Assembly (NCBI RefSeq): GCF_015056685.1
Contig: NZ_SVFW01000014.1
Coordinates: forward strand, 15,910-79,909
Direction of reading: 5' to 3'
Source of the DNA: Butyrivibrio sp.
GTDB taxonomy: Bacteria; Bacillota; Clostridia; Lachnospirales; Lachnospiraceae
Length of the DNA: 64,000 bases
Shown here: positions 25,094 to 34,388 of the stretch, piece after piece
Layout: the number at the start of each line of letters is the position of its first letter
Position numbering within the stretch: position 1 is the stretch's first letter
Notes under the pieces: model-generated
Told to the model about the DNA's origin: nothing
Database searches by the model: none
The model's input: only the letters and a program-made list of their open reading frames with translations
Translations under genes and position numbers: made by a program

Positions 25094-28000
25094 TCAGTCC
25101 TCTTTTTTGCGGGCTGTATTTGCATACAAACCAATTCCACATACTACTACAAGTCCAAATATTATTGAAAGTACTGTAAGAAGGTTGTCATACCATGTTC
25201 TTACGCTTTCAAGTCTGGAATTAGAAACAAGTCCATCCATAGCATTTGAATTAGCAATAGCATAGTTCTGCATCTTCATGCAATCCTTCAGGGCCTGCAT
25301 AAGAGTTGCATCCTTGGAAACATTATCAAGTGTCCAGTAAGAATATGTAGAAGATACTGCATCCATTGTGTTGTCACCGGTATTACATGACATTGTTACA
25401 CCATTCTGAACAGCTTCTTTTAATACTACATAAGTAGGATCCATAATAAAGTCTTCAGACATAAGTCCGTAGAATCCCCATTCATTATGAAGAATATTCT
25501 GTAAAAGACCTGCATGAGCATTAGCAGGTGTTATACCTACACGGTTGAAGGCTGTCATTACACCGAGAACTTTTCCTGTCTCGATAGGAGCCTGAGTTGC
25601 TCTAAGTTCCTGCTCACGAGCCTTTTGCTCTGTCATAAATACTGAAACACCGGTTCTGTTGACTTCTGTATCATTGAATGCAAGGTGCTTTGTAGCTACG
25701 ATCACACCATACTTCTGAGCTGCAGTTGCTTCAGCAAGTCCAGTGAAGGATGAAAGTACAGGATCCTCAGAATAATACTCATGGTTACGAGCATTGTAAG
25801 GAACTCTGTGGATGTTGTTTGATATTCCCCACCAAATTGTAAGGTTTGACCAAAGTGAGTAGTTACCCATTACTGAGCCATACTCAGAAGCAAGGTTCTT
25901 GTTAAATGTCTGGGCAATAACTGTTGCATTTGCCATAACACCTGCCTTGTAGCCTGCATTCTTATCATTTGCATCAATAGCACAAGGATCATCTGAAGAT
26001 GTATCTGTGTTAGCATACTGGCTAAGTGGATATGAGTAAATTCCGTTTGCACCATCATTCTGAATTACTTCAGGAGAAGAAATAGAATCAATAGTCTTTG
26101 TACTTGTTCCACCAAAACCTGTTCTGATCATTGCTTCTGAAAGAGTGATCTGATCAATTAAAAGATCCCATCTCTCGTCGTTTATATCTGTAACTCCCTT
26201 AAGATCAGCAAGCTTAAGTCCGTTATCAGCGCCAAATACTACTGATGATGGATCGCCGTTTGCTGTGATCTCATAAGTATCATTGTCAAGGATTGCCAGC
26301 ATCTCATCTGTTGCTGTAAGACCTTCGTATGTCTTTGGCCATGTTCCTGCCCAGTCATTTCTTGTAAGGTATGTTACTGTGTCAGGAAGCCAGTTATTAA
26401 GATCCATATCAGAAAGCTGGTTTTCTACAGGAGTTCCGTTTTTAGTTGTTGCAAATGTAGAGCCATCAAACTCTGATAAAGTCCAAACCTTTACATTCTC
26501 AGCATTTCCATCTTCTGTCATGCCATCAGCAACAGTCTTGCCCTGTGCCGCAAGAACGTTATTAAGAGCTTCGTGAGCGCCATTTCCAACTGTGAAGTAA
26601 TAGTCACCTTCATCAAGAATGTAGCAACCTGTTGTGCCTGTAGCATTTGATGCTGTGCTATCCCAGCTTGTCATGTAATCCATATCAGCTTCAATAGTTA
26701 CAGTTTCTGAAGCACCTGGCTCAAGAACGCTTGTCTTGCCGTAATCAAGAAGCTGGATCGCACTCTTTTCAATTCCATGTTCAATGTCATACTGTGTATA
26801 TGGAAGAGAAACATAGAGCTGAACAGCATCCTTACCAGCTCTTTCACCTGTATTTGTAACAGTAACCTGAGCTGTAACCTTTCTGTTTGCAGTATCTACA
26901 TCAAGGCTGTCAATTGTCTGCTCAAATGTTGTATATGAGAGTCCATAACCAAATGTATATGTTACTTCGTCATCGTAGTTCCATGCACTGCCTGTGCTGC
27001 TGCCAACTGTATCATTAGCATTGCCCTGACCAAGAACCACATCTGCGTAACGTGTCTCATAGTACTTGTAACCAGTGTAGATACCCTCTGCCTCAACAAG
27101 TGCATCGTTGATATAAAGAGTGTCATCAGCATTTGTCCATCTGAGGTCACCATAGTTCTGAGCAGCAGGTGAATTTGCAGCTACTACTGCATATGTATCT
27201 GTAAGATGTCCTGAAGGGTTAACCTCACCACTTAAGATATCTGCGATTCCATAAAATCCATATCCGCCAGGAAGACCAATCTGAAGGATTGCATCTACAC
27301 CCTCATTATCCTGAAGCTCCTGCACCTCCATTGCACTTGAGTTATTTAAAAGAACTATTACCTTACCGCCATTTGCATTCTTTGCATCAATAGCAGCCTG
27401 GATCAGATTTCTCTCATCATCTGAAAGTCCCAATGGATCAGTCTGACCAAGTTTCTGAGAGGAATCAACACCATCCTGACCAGGTGTGTAGTTCTTGTTC
27501 TCACTGCCACTTCTGGCAATTGTAACGATCATTACATTATTTTCTGCAAGAGAATCCTTCCAAGTTGAATCTGCGCCATTTAAAGCTTCCTGTGAAGGCT
27601 CTTTGCTTGTAAACTGTGCTCCGATCGCCGGTGCTGTCATAGTATAATATGTTGATGTACCGCCCCAGGTCTCAACTTCTGTCTTAAACGTCTCTTTGAG
27701 CTTCTCATACATATCCTGAAGCTGTGTATTTACGACAAATCCCTTAGCTTTTAAAGCTCCAACAAAATCAACTGTGTCAGCATCTGTGCCAACATTTGGT
27801 GTAAGGGATGAACCCATATCACCACCCTGAACAGGGTAATAACTTGAAAATCCTAAAAGACTTACCTTTTTAGTTTCGTCAGATGTAAGCGGAAGTGCAC
27901 CATTGTTCTTTAAAAGAACACTTCCTTCTTCACTCATTCTTTCTCCAACATCTGCAATAGCCTGAACAAGTTCAGTTGTATTGGAATAATCTGATGTATA

Positions 28001-28186
28001 TGTGTACATATTTGATGTATCCACATCTCCATCTGTTACGATTTTGGTACTTGATGTACCAAGGAACTTATCTATATCAGTTCTGTGATCATTTACAACA
28101 GATGTAGCTGATACAGTAAGTGCCAGAAGTGCTGCTCCAGTGGCTGACATTCCCCTATAGAGCGATATTTTTTTGCCTTTACTCAT
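25094..28186 (-). CDS. Membrane-anchored glycoside hydrolase family 3 with permuted domains
   Basis: 1030 residues from the ATG at 28186 with AGGGAGG upstream. Most GH3 enzymes run barrel, then alpha/beta sandwich, then FnIII. Here the sandwich comes first (about 70-330; EEGSVLLKNNGALPL, GLPGGYGFYGIADILSG), then FnIII (about 415-500; VTVTNTGERAGKDAVQLYV), and the TIM barrel last (about 650-960; IVATKHLAFNDTEVNR, then WGFYGLMSEDF with the probable nucleophile Asp near residue 912). A segment at about 13-33 and another near 1003-1022 (LTVLSIIFGLVVVCGIGLY) are hydrophobic, so it seems tethered at both ends. Reversed-order GH3 enzymes are known from Ruminococcus albus and Butyrivibrio. Substrate is probably a beta-glucoside or similar. 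Confidence 0.92.
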   Translation of the reverse strand: MSKGKKISLYRGMSATGAALLALTVSATSVVNDHRTDIDKFLGTSSTKIVTDGDVDTSNMYTYTSDYSNTTELVQAIADVGERMSEEGSVLLKNNGALPLTSDETKKVSLLGFSSYYPVQGGDMGSSLTPNVGTDADTVDFVGALKAKGFVVNTQLQDMYEKLKETFKTEVETWGGTSTYYTMTAPAIGAQFTSKEPSQEALNGADSTWKDSLAENNVMIVTIARSGSENKNYTPGQDGVDSSQKLGQTDPLGLSDDERNLIQAAIDAKNANGGKVIVLLNNSSAMEVQELQDNEGVDAILQIGLPGGYGFYGIADILSGEVNPSGHLTDTYAVVAANSPAAQNYGDLRWTNADDTLYINDALVEAEGIYTGYKYYETRYADVVLGQGNANDTVGSSTGSAWNYDDEVTYTFGYGLSYTTFEQTIDSLDVDTANRKVTAQVTVTNTGERAGKDAVQLYVSLPYTQYDIEHGIEKSAIQLLDYGKTSVLEPGASETVTIEADMDYMTSWDSTASNATGTTGCYILDEGDYYFTVGNGAHEALNNVLAAQGKTVADGMTEDGNAENVKVWTLSEFDGSTFATTKNGTPVENQLSDMDLNNWLPDTVTYLTRNDWAGTWPKTYEGLTATDEMLAILDNDTYEITANGDPSSVVFGADNGLKLADLKGVTDINDERWDLLIDQITLSEAMIRTGFGGTSTKTIDSISSPEVIQNDGANGIYSYPLSQYANTDTSSDDPCAIDANDKNAGYKAGVMANATVIAQTFNKNLASEYGSVMGNYSLWSNLTIWWGISNNIHRVPYNARNHEYYSEDPVLSSFTGLAEATAAQKYGVIVATKHLAFNDTEVNRTGVSVFMTEQKAREQELRATQAPIETGKVLGVMTAFNRVGITPANAHAGLLQNILHNEWGFYGLMSEDFIMDPTYVVLKEAVQNGVTMSCNTGDNTMDAVSSTYSYWTLDNVSKDATLMQALKDCMKMQNYAIANSNAMDGLVSNSRLESVRTWYDNLLTVLSIIFGLVVVCGIGLYANTARKKED

Positions 28187-28197
28187 ATTGACCTCCC

Positions 28198-29685
28198 TTA
28201 TTTGTTTAACGCTGCGCCTTCTTTTTCCTGACGTTCGCGTATTAACCTGTGATCTTCTTCTATATGACTTTCTACCTTCAAAAAGCTCATAAGAACTACT
28301 ATTACTGCGTAGCAGATAAGCTCGATACCAAGGTAACAAAGAACAAGCATGTTCTGAACAGAAGCATTCTGGACTGATAAAGTTGCATCATATCCCGCTG
28401 CTGTTAAAAATACATTGATAATACCATTTCCAAGTCCTGTCATTCCTACCATGATTGCCCCATAAACAGCCATGGTAAATCCGTCAGATCTGAATCCGTT
28501 TTTTGCTTCAAGATGATCAAGAACATCTGCCAAAAGTGCAAGTGTTACATACATTGCAGGAATAGATCCTATGCCTTTAAGAATCACACCAATAGTAACG
28601 ATAATAAAACTATGTACATTTATAAAACTTACAAGACCTCCGATAACCGATATCAAAAGGCCAAGCGTTACCGCTTTTTGTTTTCCAAGCTTTCCTGCTA
28701 TAGGCCATGCAAGTACCATTCCTATCGCAGTAGGGATTCCACCAATTGCTCCCAGAAGTCCCATAGCTGTTCCGCCGTCTATACCTTCAAAAACCCAAGT
28801 ACAGTAGTAGTTCATGGATCCGTTTTTTACCAGACCTCCGAATTGGAACAAAAGGAAGTAAAGAATAATGATCCACCAGTACTTTTCTTTTACACACACA
28901 CCAATCTGCTGTGAAAGAGGTATCTTCTTTGAACCTTCTTCAAGTCCATAAGTTTCCTCTGTGATTCTCTCTCGTGTAAAAAAGTACTCAATAATTATTC
29001 CTATCAGTGTAGAAACGCACAAAACAAGCATTACTACTTTCCAGTTGTTATAACTTGCCGCAGCATCAATCCCGCCATCTGCCTTTGGAACAAAAAGATA
29101 GTTCTGCAACAGGATTGGAACAAGTATGCTGGCTCCTACTCCAACTGCTGCCACACCGGCTGCATTTGAAAATGTTGCAAGCTGTCCTCTGTCATCACTG
29201 TTTCTGGTGGAAAGTGAAACCAAAGCGCTGTGGGCTGTGTAGTAAAACGGATAAGCAAGTGCATAATACAGATTGTATGAAACTGCTATCCATATCATCT
29301 GAAGCACAGGTGAGCTATCCTTTGGAACCATGAAAAGAGTTATGATCGCAATCACTATAAGTGGCATTGACAAAATAAGAAGCGGTCTTGCCTTTCCCTG
29401 ATTTGTTCTGGTGTTATCCATGACTCTTCCGACAAAGAGATTTCCTATGATCACCAAAATCACTGACAAAATAGGAAGAAGCCCTGAAAATGTTCCGAAT
29501 CTGGCTGTGTCTGTCCATCCTATAACATCGGAATAGTACCTATTTAGATATGAGCCAAAAATTGCATTTGATATCAGAGCGCAAAATGGTCCGATCAGAT
29601 ATCCAAGTGCTTTTTCATTAAGTTTTACTTCCGGACTTTTTATTTTTGTTTTCAGTACCGGTGATTCAACAATTTCCTTTAACAT
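28198..29685 (-). CDS. GPH-family glycoside:cation symporter (MFS)
   Basis: 495 residues with about 12 hydrophobic segments. The loop NTRTNQGKARPLLI after the second helix pair is typical of the glycoside-pentoside-hexuronide (melibiose permease-like) group, as is the N-terminal LGYLIGPFCALISNAIFGSYL. These carriers bring in glycosides with Na+ or H+. It lies 18 nt after the GH78 rhamnosidase and 11 nt before the GH3 gene, all with good ribosome sites, so the three act on one substrate: uptake of a rhamnoside and cleavage by the cytoplasmic GH78. Confidence 0.92.
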   Translation of the reverse strand: MLKEIVESPVLKTKIKSPEVKLNEKALGYLIGPFCALISNAIFGSYLNRYYSDVIGWTDTARFGTFSGLLPILSVILVIIGNLFVGRVMDNTRTNQGKARPLLILSMPLIVIAIITLFMVPKDSSPVLQMIWIAVSYNLYYALAYPFYYTAHSALVSLSTRNSDDRGQLATFSNAAGVAAVGVGASILVPILLQNYLFVPKADGGIDAAASYNNWKVVMLVLCVSTLIGIIIEYFFTRERITEETYGLEEGSKKIPLSQQIGVCVKEKYWWIIILYFLLFQFGGLVKNGSMNYYCTWVFEGIDGGTAMGLLGAIGGIPTAIGMVLAWPIAGKLGKQKAVTLGLLISVIGGLVSFINVHSFIIVTIGVILKGIGSIPAMYVTLALLADVLDHLEAKNGFRSDGFTMAVYGAIMVGMTGLGNGIINVFLTAAGYDATLSVQNASVQNMLVLCYLGIELICYAVIVVLMSFLKVESHIEEDHRLIRERQEKEGAALNK

Positions 29686-29703
29686 TTCATCCTCCGCATT
29701 TGC

Positions 29704-32280
29704 TTATAACTTTACAGTAGCGCTGTAACGTCCACTACCGTATTCTAAAGTTTTTCCATCGGGAAGTTCCAAAATACACTGGCATCCAACAGGAACCTCA
29801 ATGTCAATGGAAAAATCCGAATCTGCTAAATGCCATTCAGAACTTACCACTCCATAAGAAGTATCTATTTTTGCCTTCGCATAAGTAAGATTTCCTCCAA
29901 GAACAGGCTTTATCCTGAATTTTTTATATCCGGCTTCCAATGGCTCAATTCCTGCAACTCTCTTGTACAGGAAATCCCCAACAGCTCCTGATGCATAGTG
30001 ATTGTAGGAGATCATGTTTCCTGTTCCATCGTCTCCAATAGGACACTGTCCGTTTTCATCAAGTCCATCCCATCTCTCCCAGATTGTGGTTGCTCCTGTC
30101 CTTACTTCGTATAGCCAGCTTGGACATTTTGAATTAAGGAGCATCTTGTAAGCCACATCTGATCTGCCATTATCTGCAAGAGCAAAAAGAATATATGGTG
30201 TTCCCGGAAATCCTGTTCCTATACAGTAATCACTCTTTTCTATGAGCTTAACCAGGTTATCCACTGCTTTTTTCCTGTTTTCTTTCCTAAACATTCCAAA
30301 CTGTATAGGAAGTACATAAGCAGTCTGAAACTCTTCCTTGAGCCTTCCGTTGCCATCCGTAAAAATGCTTTCATAGGCGTCTGCCACACTTTCGGAAAGT
30401 TTTTTATACTCCCTGGCATCTTCTTCATATCCAAGAATTTCAGCTATTCTTGAAAGAATACTGCTGGTGTTATATAAGCTTGCTGTAGCTGTCCATTTGC
30501 TTCTTTTCTGCCATTGCTGCATCTTAGGTGCATCTGGTGCAACCCAGTCTCCAAAGTGGAATATAGAAGGTGTATGCCAGATAAATCTGTTTTTGCCAAC
30601 GCTAAAGGTTGCTGCCCATCTTCTGCATGCACCAACGTACTTTTTCATCATGTCATAGTTGTCTTTTAGCACACTTATGTCGCCATCTGACATATATATA
30701 GCCCATGGAACAAGGACACATGCATCTCCCCACCAATCAATTGCCATAGTTGGCATGGTAACAGGGAATCCAAAACCATTTGAAGGAACTGTGTTTGGCA
30801 GACCTCCTGTAGGAAGCTGCTCGCTTCTTACATCTCCAAGCCATTTCTTCAAAAATCTTCCTGTATCGAAGTTAAAACAAGCTGTTGTACCAAAGACAGC
30901 TATGTCTCCTGTCCAACCCATTCTCTCATCTCTCTGCGGACAATCTGTTGGAATGTCTACAAAGTTTGATTTTGTTGACCATCGTATATTTGACTGGAGT
31001 TTATTTATCATCTCATCCGAGCATTCAAAACTTCCTCTGTCAGCCATATCTGAGTAAAGAGCTATTGCCTTGATCTCAAAGTCTTCTCTTTTTACTCCTT
31101 TGACTGCTACATACCTGAATCCCATGTATGTAAATGACGGGCTAAATGTCTGCTCTCCATCACTACAAATATATGTAACTGTTGCTTTTGCACTTCTTAA
31201 AAAGCTGGTATTAAGTGTCCCGTCAGGATTAAGGATCTCTGCGTGTCTTATCTCAATGATCTGGCCCTTCTTTGCATTCTTTACTGTGAATCGCACAATT
31301 CCTGCAAAGTTCTGACCAAAGTCATATATTATCTCTTCACCTTTTTTATCTTCAGATAAGGGTAAAAATACTTCATGCTCTGTAACAGGTGCTCCACACT
31401 CTGCTATTATTTGCGGATTGCATTTTAGCTTTTCTTCTTCGGCATTTCTCCAAGCACTTTCCTCAAGCTTTACCGTGCTATCGAAGGTTTCTCCATCATA
31501 GAGATCAGCCATTTTAACCTTCCCCTGCCTTGTTACAAACCATGAGGAATCCGTTCCAAACAGATCTGCCTCTCCGTTGTCATAGACAAAATAAAACATT
31601 GCTGAAAGGGCTTGTCTGTCTGCTGCAAATCTATTGTTTCTGCTGTAAATAAATGAGCCAACTGCCCAGCCACCCGATACAGTGAAATCTACGTTTATTT
31701 CTTTTCCCTGATTAAAAAACTCAGTTACATCATAGGTTTGATACTGTAGTCTCTTTTTATAGGATGTAAATCCGGGAGCAAAATATCTGTTGCCAACTTT
31801 TTCTCCATCAAAATACATCTCATATATTCCCATGGCTGTAGCATACACATAGGCCTTTACAACATTTCCTGCTGCCCTTATCTTTTTCCTGAAAGTCATA
31901 GGCTCAGGAGATACTTTCTTTTCCGTAAAAGAATAGCTTCCATCAGTAATAAATTTCCCCGGCCACTTGTCTGTCATAAGTCCTGTTGTGAATCTTATTG
32001 ATGAAAACGCTTCTTCCCCGGTGTCTGACTTTACTGCTACGTCCACAGTATATTCAGAAGAAGGTTTCAGCCTTTCTCCTTCATATGATATTTCTATCTG
32101 CTCTGTGGTATCTGTTTTCCACATCGTTTTGCCTGCTTCATCTCTCACCACAATATGACAGTTTGCAATATGCACATTCTGTCCATCTGATACCACTTTG
32201 TAAGAAATATGAGGATTGCTCTGATCAGTAACAATATTGTTCTCAAGACCTTCAACTGTAAGTCGCGCTATCTCAAACAT
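29704..32280 (-). CDS. Alpha-L-rhamnosidase, GH78
   Basis: 858 residues without a signal peptide, so cytoplasmic. Beta-sandwich domains at the N-terminus (about 1-330; YVYATAMGIYEMYFDGEKVG and FGQNFAGIVRF are typical) are followed by the (alpha/alpha)6 barrel. The acid motif DERMGWTGDIAVFG lies near residue 450 and the second catalytic Glu in GATTIWERWDG near residue 733. A C-terminal beta domain closes the chain. It removes L-rhamnose from plant glycans or flavonoid glycosides. First gene of the operon with the GPH carrier and the GH3 enzyme. Confidence 0.95.
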   Translation of the reverse strand: MFEIARLTVEGLENNIVTDQSNPHISYKVVSDGQNVHIANCHIVVRDEAGKTMWKTDTTEQIEISYEGERLKPSSEYTVDVAVKSDTGEEAFSSIRFTTGLMTDKWPGKFITDGSYSFTEKKVSPEPMTFRKKIRAAGNVVKAYVYATAMGIYEMYFDGEKVGNRYFAPGFTSYKKRLQYQTYDVTEFFNQGKEINVDFTVSGGWAVGSFIYSRNNRFAADRQALSAMFYFVYDNGEADLFGTDSSWFVTRQGKVKMADLYDGETFDSTVKLEESAWRNAEEEKLKCNPQIIAECGAPVTEHEVFLPLSEDKKGEEIIYDFGQNFAGIVRFTVKNAKKGQIIEIRHAEILNPDGTLNTSFLRSAKATVTYICSDGEQTFSPSFTYMGFRYVAVKGVKREDFEIKAIALYSDMADRGSFECSDEMINKLQSNIRWSTKSNFVDIPTDCPQRDERMGWTGDIAVFGTTACFNFDTGRFLKKWLGDVRSEQLPTGGLPNTVPSNGFGFPVTMPTMAIDWWGDACVLVPWAIYMSDGDISVLKDNYDMMKKYVGACRRWAATFSVGKNRFIWHTPSIFHFGDWVAPDAPKMQQWQKRSKWTATASLYNTSSILSRIAEILGYEEDAREYKKLSESVADAYESIFTDGNGRLKEEFQTAYVLPIQFGMFRKENRKKAVDNLVKLIEKSDYCIGTGFPGTPYILFALADNGRSDVAYKMLLNSKCPSWLYEVRTGATTIWERWDGLDENGQCPIGDDGTGNMISYNHYASGAVGDFLYKRVAGIEPLEAGYKKFRIKPVLGGNLTYAKAKIDTSYGVVSSEWHLADSDFSIDIEVPVGCQCILELPDGKTLEYGSGRYSATVKL

Positions 32281-32325
32281 ACTTAGCCTCTTTTCTCAAC
32301 CTAATCTTGTTAACTTATATTCTCA

Positions 32326-32363
32326 CAAAAAAAAGAAGCAAAACAATTTTGTCATGTTTTGCT
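32326..32363 (-). terminator. Terminator after the AEC gene, upstream of the rhamnosidase operon
   Basis: AGCAAAACA pairs with TGTTTTGCT (32355-32363 and 32338-32346, 8-nt loop), followed on the minus strand by a run of T's (TCTTTTTTTT). It lies 110-150 nt after the AEC stop and 46 nt before the GH78 start. It either insulates the two operons or acts as an attenuator for the second; a -10-like TATAAG lies just past it. Confidence 0.7.
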
Positions 32364-32395
32364 CCTTTTATTACATATTTGGTTTTTGCCTTGGT

Positions 32396-32412
32396 GTTTA
32401 TGCACAATAAAC
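32396..32412. promoter_or_regulatory. Inverted repeat, candidate operator for the rhamnosidase operon
   Basis: GTTTAT-GCACA-ATAAAC is a perfect 6-bp inverted repeat with a 5-nt centre in the 194-nt gap before the GH78 gene. Its size suits a dimeric sugar-responsive regulator, but no regulator gene is nearby and I cannot fix the promoter it would control. Confidence 0.3.
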
Positions 32413-32474
32413 CACGGATAATAATTGTATATTTTCACCAATCCGATAGTATTTAGTTTTTTGACATTTATTTT

Positions 32475-33413
32475 TTACATTAATCCAAAGCTCTTTAGTA
32501 TAAGTATCCAGAAGAATATTGTCACAATTGACAAAAGAGTTGAAACAAGGACATATTCACCGGCAAGATCTGCATCTCCGCCCATGCTCTGGGCCATTGG
32601 ATAAGAAGCCGCAGCAACAGGAGTTGCAAACATACAAAATACTACGAATAGCTCTGCTCCGCTTATTCCCACCAGGGACATAGCAGTCACCATGATACTT
32701 GGGATGATAACAAGCTTTAGGGATATTCCTGTGCAAAGCGGAATCACATCTCTTTTCATATTTGCTGCATGGAGGCTTCCTCCAAGAACAAAGAGCGACA
32801 GTGGTGTTGCCATGCTGTTTAGCTCAGCTATAGGCTTTACAAGGCTTGTTGGCATGGTCACCGGAAGAATATTAAATGCAACACCTGCAATAGCGCCTAT
32901 GATAAGCGGATTTTTCAGTATGTTCTTAAGAAGTACAGGAAAAGAAACCCTGCCTCCTCTGAAATACTCTAGAATAGCTACTGACGCAATATTGTATAAA
33001 GGAACAATAAATGCAACCATGATGCTGGCCATTACAGCTCCTTCTTTTCCAAAAACGCTCTCAGTAAGCGGAATGGCAAAAAGAACCGAATTGCTCCTGA
33101 AAATCGCCTGCATCACAACTCCGCGCCTTGGGTTTTCTTTTACAAAAAGAGGAACCATGAAAAAGCAGGCAAATATAACTATCAGCGTAGCCACAAATGC
33201 AAAGGCTACATACCCCGCATTGCTCAGCCTGCTAAAGTCCACATCGTACAGGTTGTTAAACATGATAAATGGGAAAAAAACTTTAAATACAACCCCGTTT
33301 AATTCCTTTAAAAAGCTCTCTTTTACAGCGCCACTTTTTTTGGCAATCATCCCCAGAAAAATGTACACCATAAAAGGTATTACAGCACTGGTTGCAATTT
33401 GCAGATTCTCCAT
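32475..33413 (-). CDS. AEC-family (auxin efflux carrier-like) transporter
   Basis: 312 residues with about ten hydrophobic segments and the Mem_trans fold: IPFMVYIFLGMIAKKSG and KELNGVVFKVFFPFIMFNNLY at the start, LIIGAIAGVAFNILPVTMP in the middle, and TPVAAASYPMAQSMGGD near the end, all characteristic. Bacterial members move dicarboxylates or other organic anions; the substrate is unknown here. It is 43 nt after ribF with no clear terminator between, so it may be read from the rimP-ribF operon. The ATG has AGGAG upstream. Confidence 0.9.
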   Translation of the reverse strand: MENLQIATSAVIPFMVYIFLGMIAKKSGAVKESFLKELNGVVFKVFFPFIMFNNLYDVDFSRLSNAGYVAFAFVATLIVIFACFFMVPLFVKENPRRGVVMQAIFRSNSVLFAIPLTESVFGKEGAVMASIMVAFIVPLYNIASVAILEYFRGGRVSFPVLLKNILKNPLIIGAIAGVAFNILPVTMPTSLVKPIAELNSMATPLSLFVLGGSLHAANMKRDVIPLCTGISLKLVIIPSIMVTAMSLVGISGAELFVVFCMFATPVAAASYPMAQSMGGDADLAGEYVLVSTLLSIVTIFFWILILKSFGLM

Positions 33414-33456
33414 ACTCTTCTCCTCTTAGCCTGTCCCAATTCCCCATTTCTTTATC

Positions 33457-34365
33457 TTAATTCGCAGCTCTTTTCAGATCACTTTCAATCTGATGCTTAA
33501 GGTTCTCAATACTGTCAAACTTCATTTCAGGTCTCAAAAACTCTTTTAATCTTACAGTGAGGCCTTTACCATATACATCCTCATCAAAATCATAGATATA
33601 AGTCTCAACTCCAACTGCTTCTTTTTCAGAAATTGTCGGCTTCCTGCCAATATTGGTCATGCCCGCATATTCCTTATCATCTATGACCACAATGCTTGAA
33701 TATACTCCAAATGGAGGAAGAAGCTTATTATTTGGAGGAAGGATGTTGACTGTAGGAACTCCTATTGTGTGACCTATATGTCTTCCATGCTCCACAATTC
33801 CGCTTATGCTGTACTCTGTTCCAAGAAGTCTTTTTACTTCAGCCATATTGCCGTCTGCGACTTCGTTTCTGACTCTTGTAGAGCTGACTTCTGTTCCATC
33901 AAGCATAACCTTCTCAATAAGATCAAGCTCAAAGCCAAGTTCCTTGCTTAAGTTTCTGAGCAGATGCTGATCTCCTCTTCCTTTATCGCCAAAAGATACA
34001 TCGCTCCCCGCAGCGATATACACAGCTTTCAGATCATCGCAAAGAATATCTCTTACAAAATCCTCAGGATCCGTGGCTGCTGTAGCCTCTGTAAGAGGAA
34101 ATTCAACCAGGATATCAATACCCAGTTTTTCAAAGGCACGTCTCTTTTCATTTCTGGTAAAAAGCTGTCTGACCGTGTGTCCAACAAAGAACTCCTCAGG
34201 TGAAGGTTCAAATGTAAACACACAGGCCTTAAGACCATCCTGCTTCTGCTCAAGAATCTTCCCCAAAAGCTTTTTGTGTCCTAAATGGATACCGTCAAAC
34301 TTTCCCATTGCTATGGCAGTTTTGCTATTTATATTCAGTTCATCAAGTCTGGTTATTATTTCCAA
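33457..34365 (-). CDS. ribF: Bifunctional riboflavin kinase/FAD synthetase
   Basis: 302 residues with a TTG start. The adenylyltransferase domain (about 1-180) has AIAMGKFDGIHLGHKKLL and SSTRVRNEVADGN. The kinase domain (about 183-300) has GRHIGHTIGVPTVNI, PPFGVYSSIV and TNIGRKPTISE. It makes FMN and then FAD. It follows truB by 23 nt, the usual Firmicutes order. Confidence 0.97.
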   Translation of the reverse strand: MEIITRLDELNINSKTAIAMGKFDGIHLGHKKLLGKILEQKQDGLKACVFTFEPSPEEFFVGHTVRQLFTRNEKRRAFEKLGIDILVEFPLTEATAATDPEDFVRDILCDDLKAVYIAAGSDVSFGDKGRGDQHLLRNLSKELGFELDLIEKVMLDGTEVSSTRVRNEVADGNMAEVKRLLGTEYSISGIVEHGRHIGHTIGVPTVNILPPNNKLLPPFGVYSSIVVIDDKEYAGMTNIGRKPTISEKEAVGVETYIYDFDEDVYGKGLTVRLKEFLRPEMKFDSIENLKHQIESDLKRAAN

Positions 34366-34388
34366 TCAAATCACCACCAATTAAATCA

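Noticed and set aside
28187..28339. N-terminal extension of 51 residues on the GH3 protein
   Set aside because: It overlaps the end of the symporter gene, is Arg/Ser-rich, and the AGGGAGG site points to the ATG at 28186.
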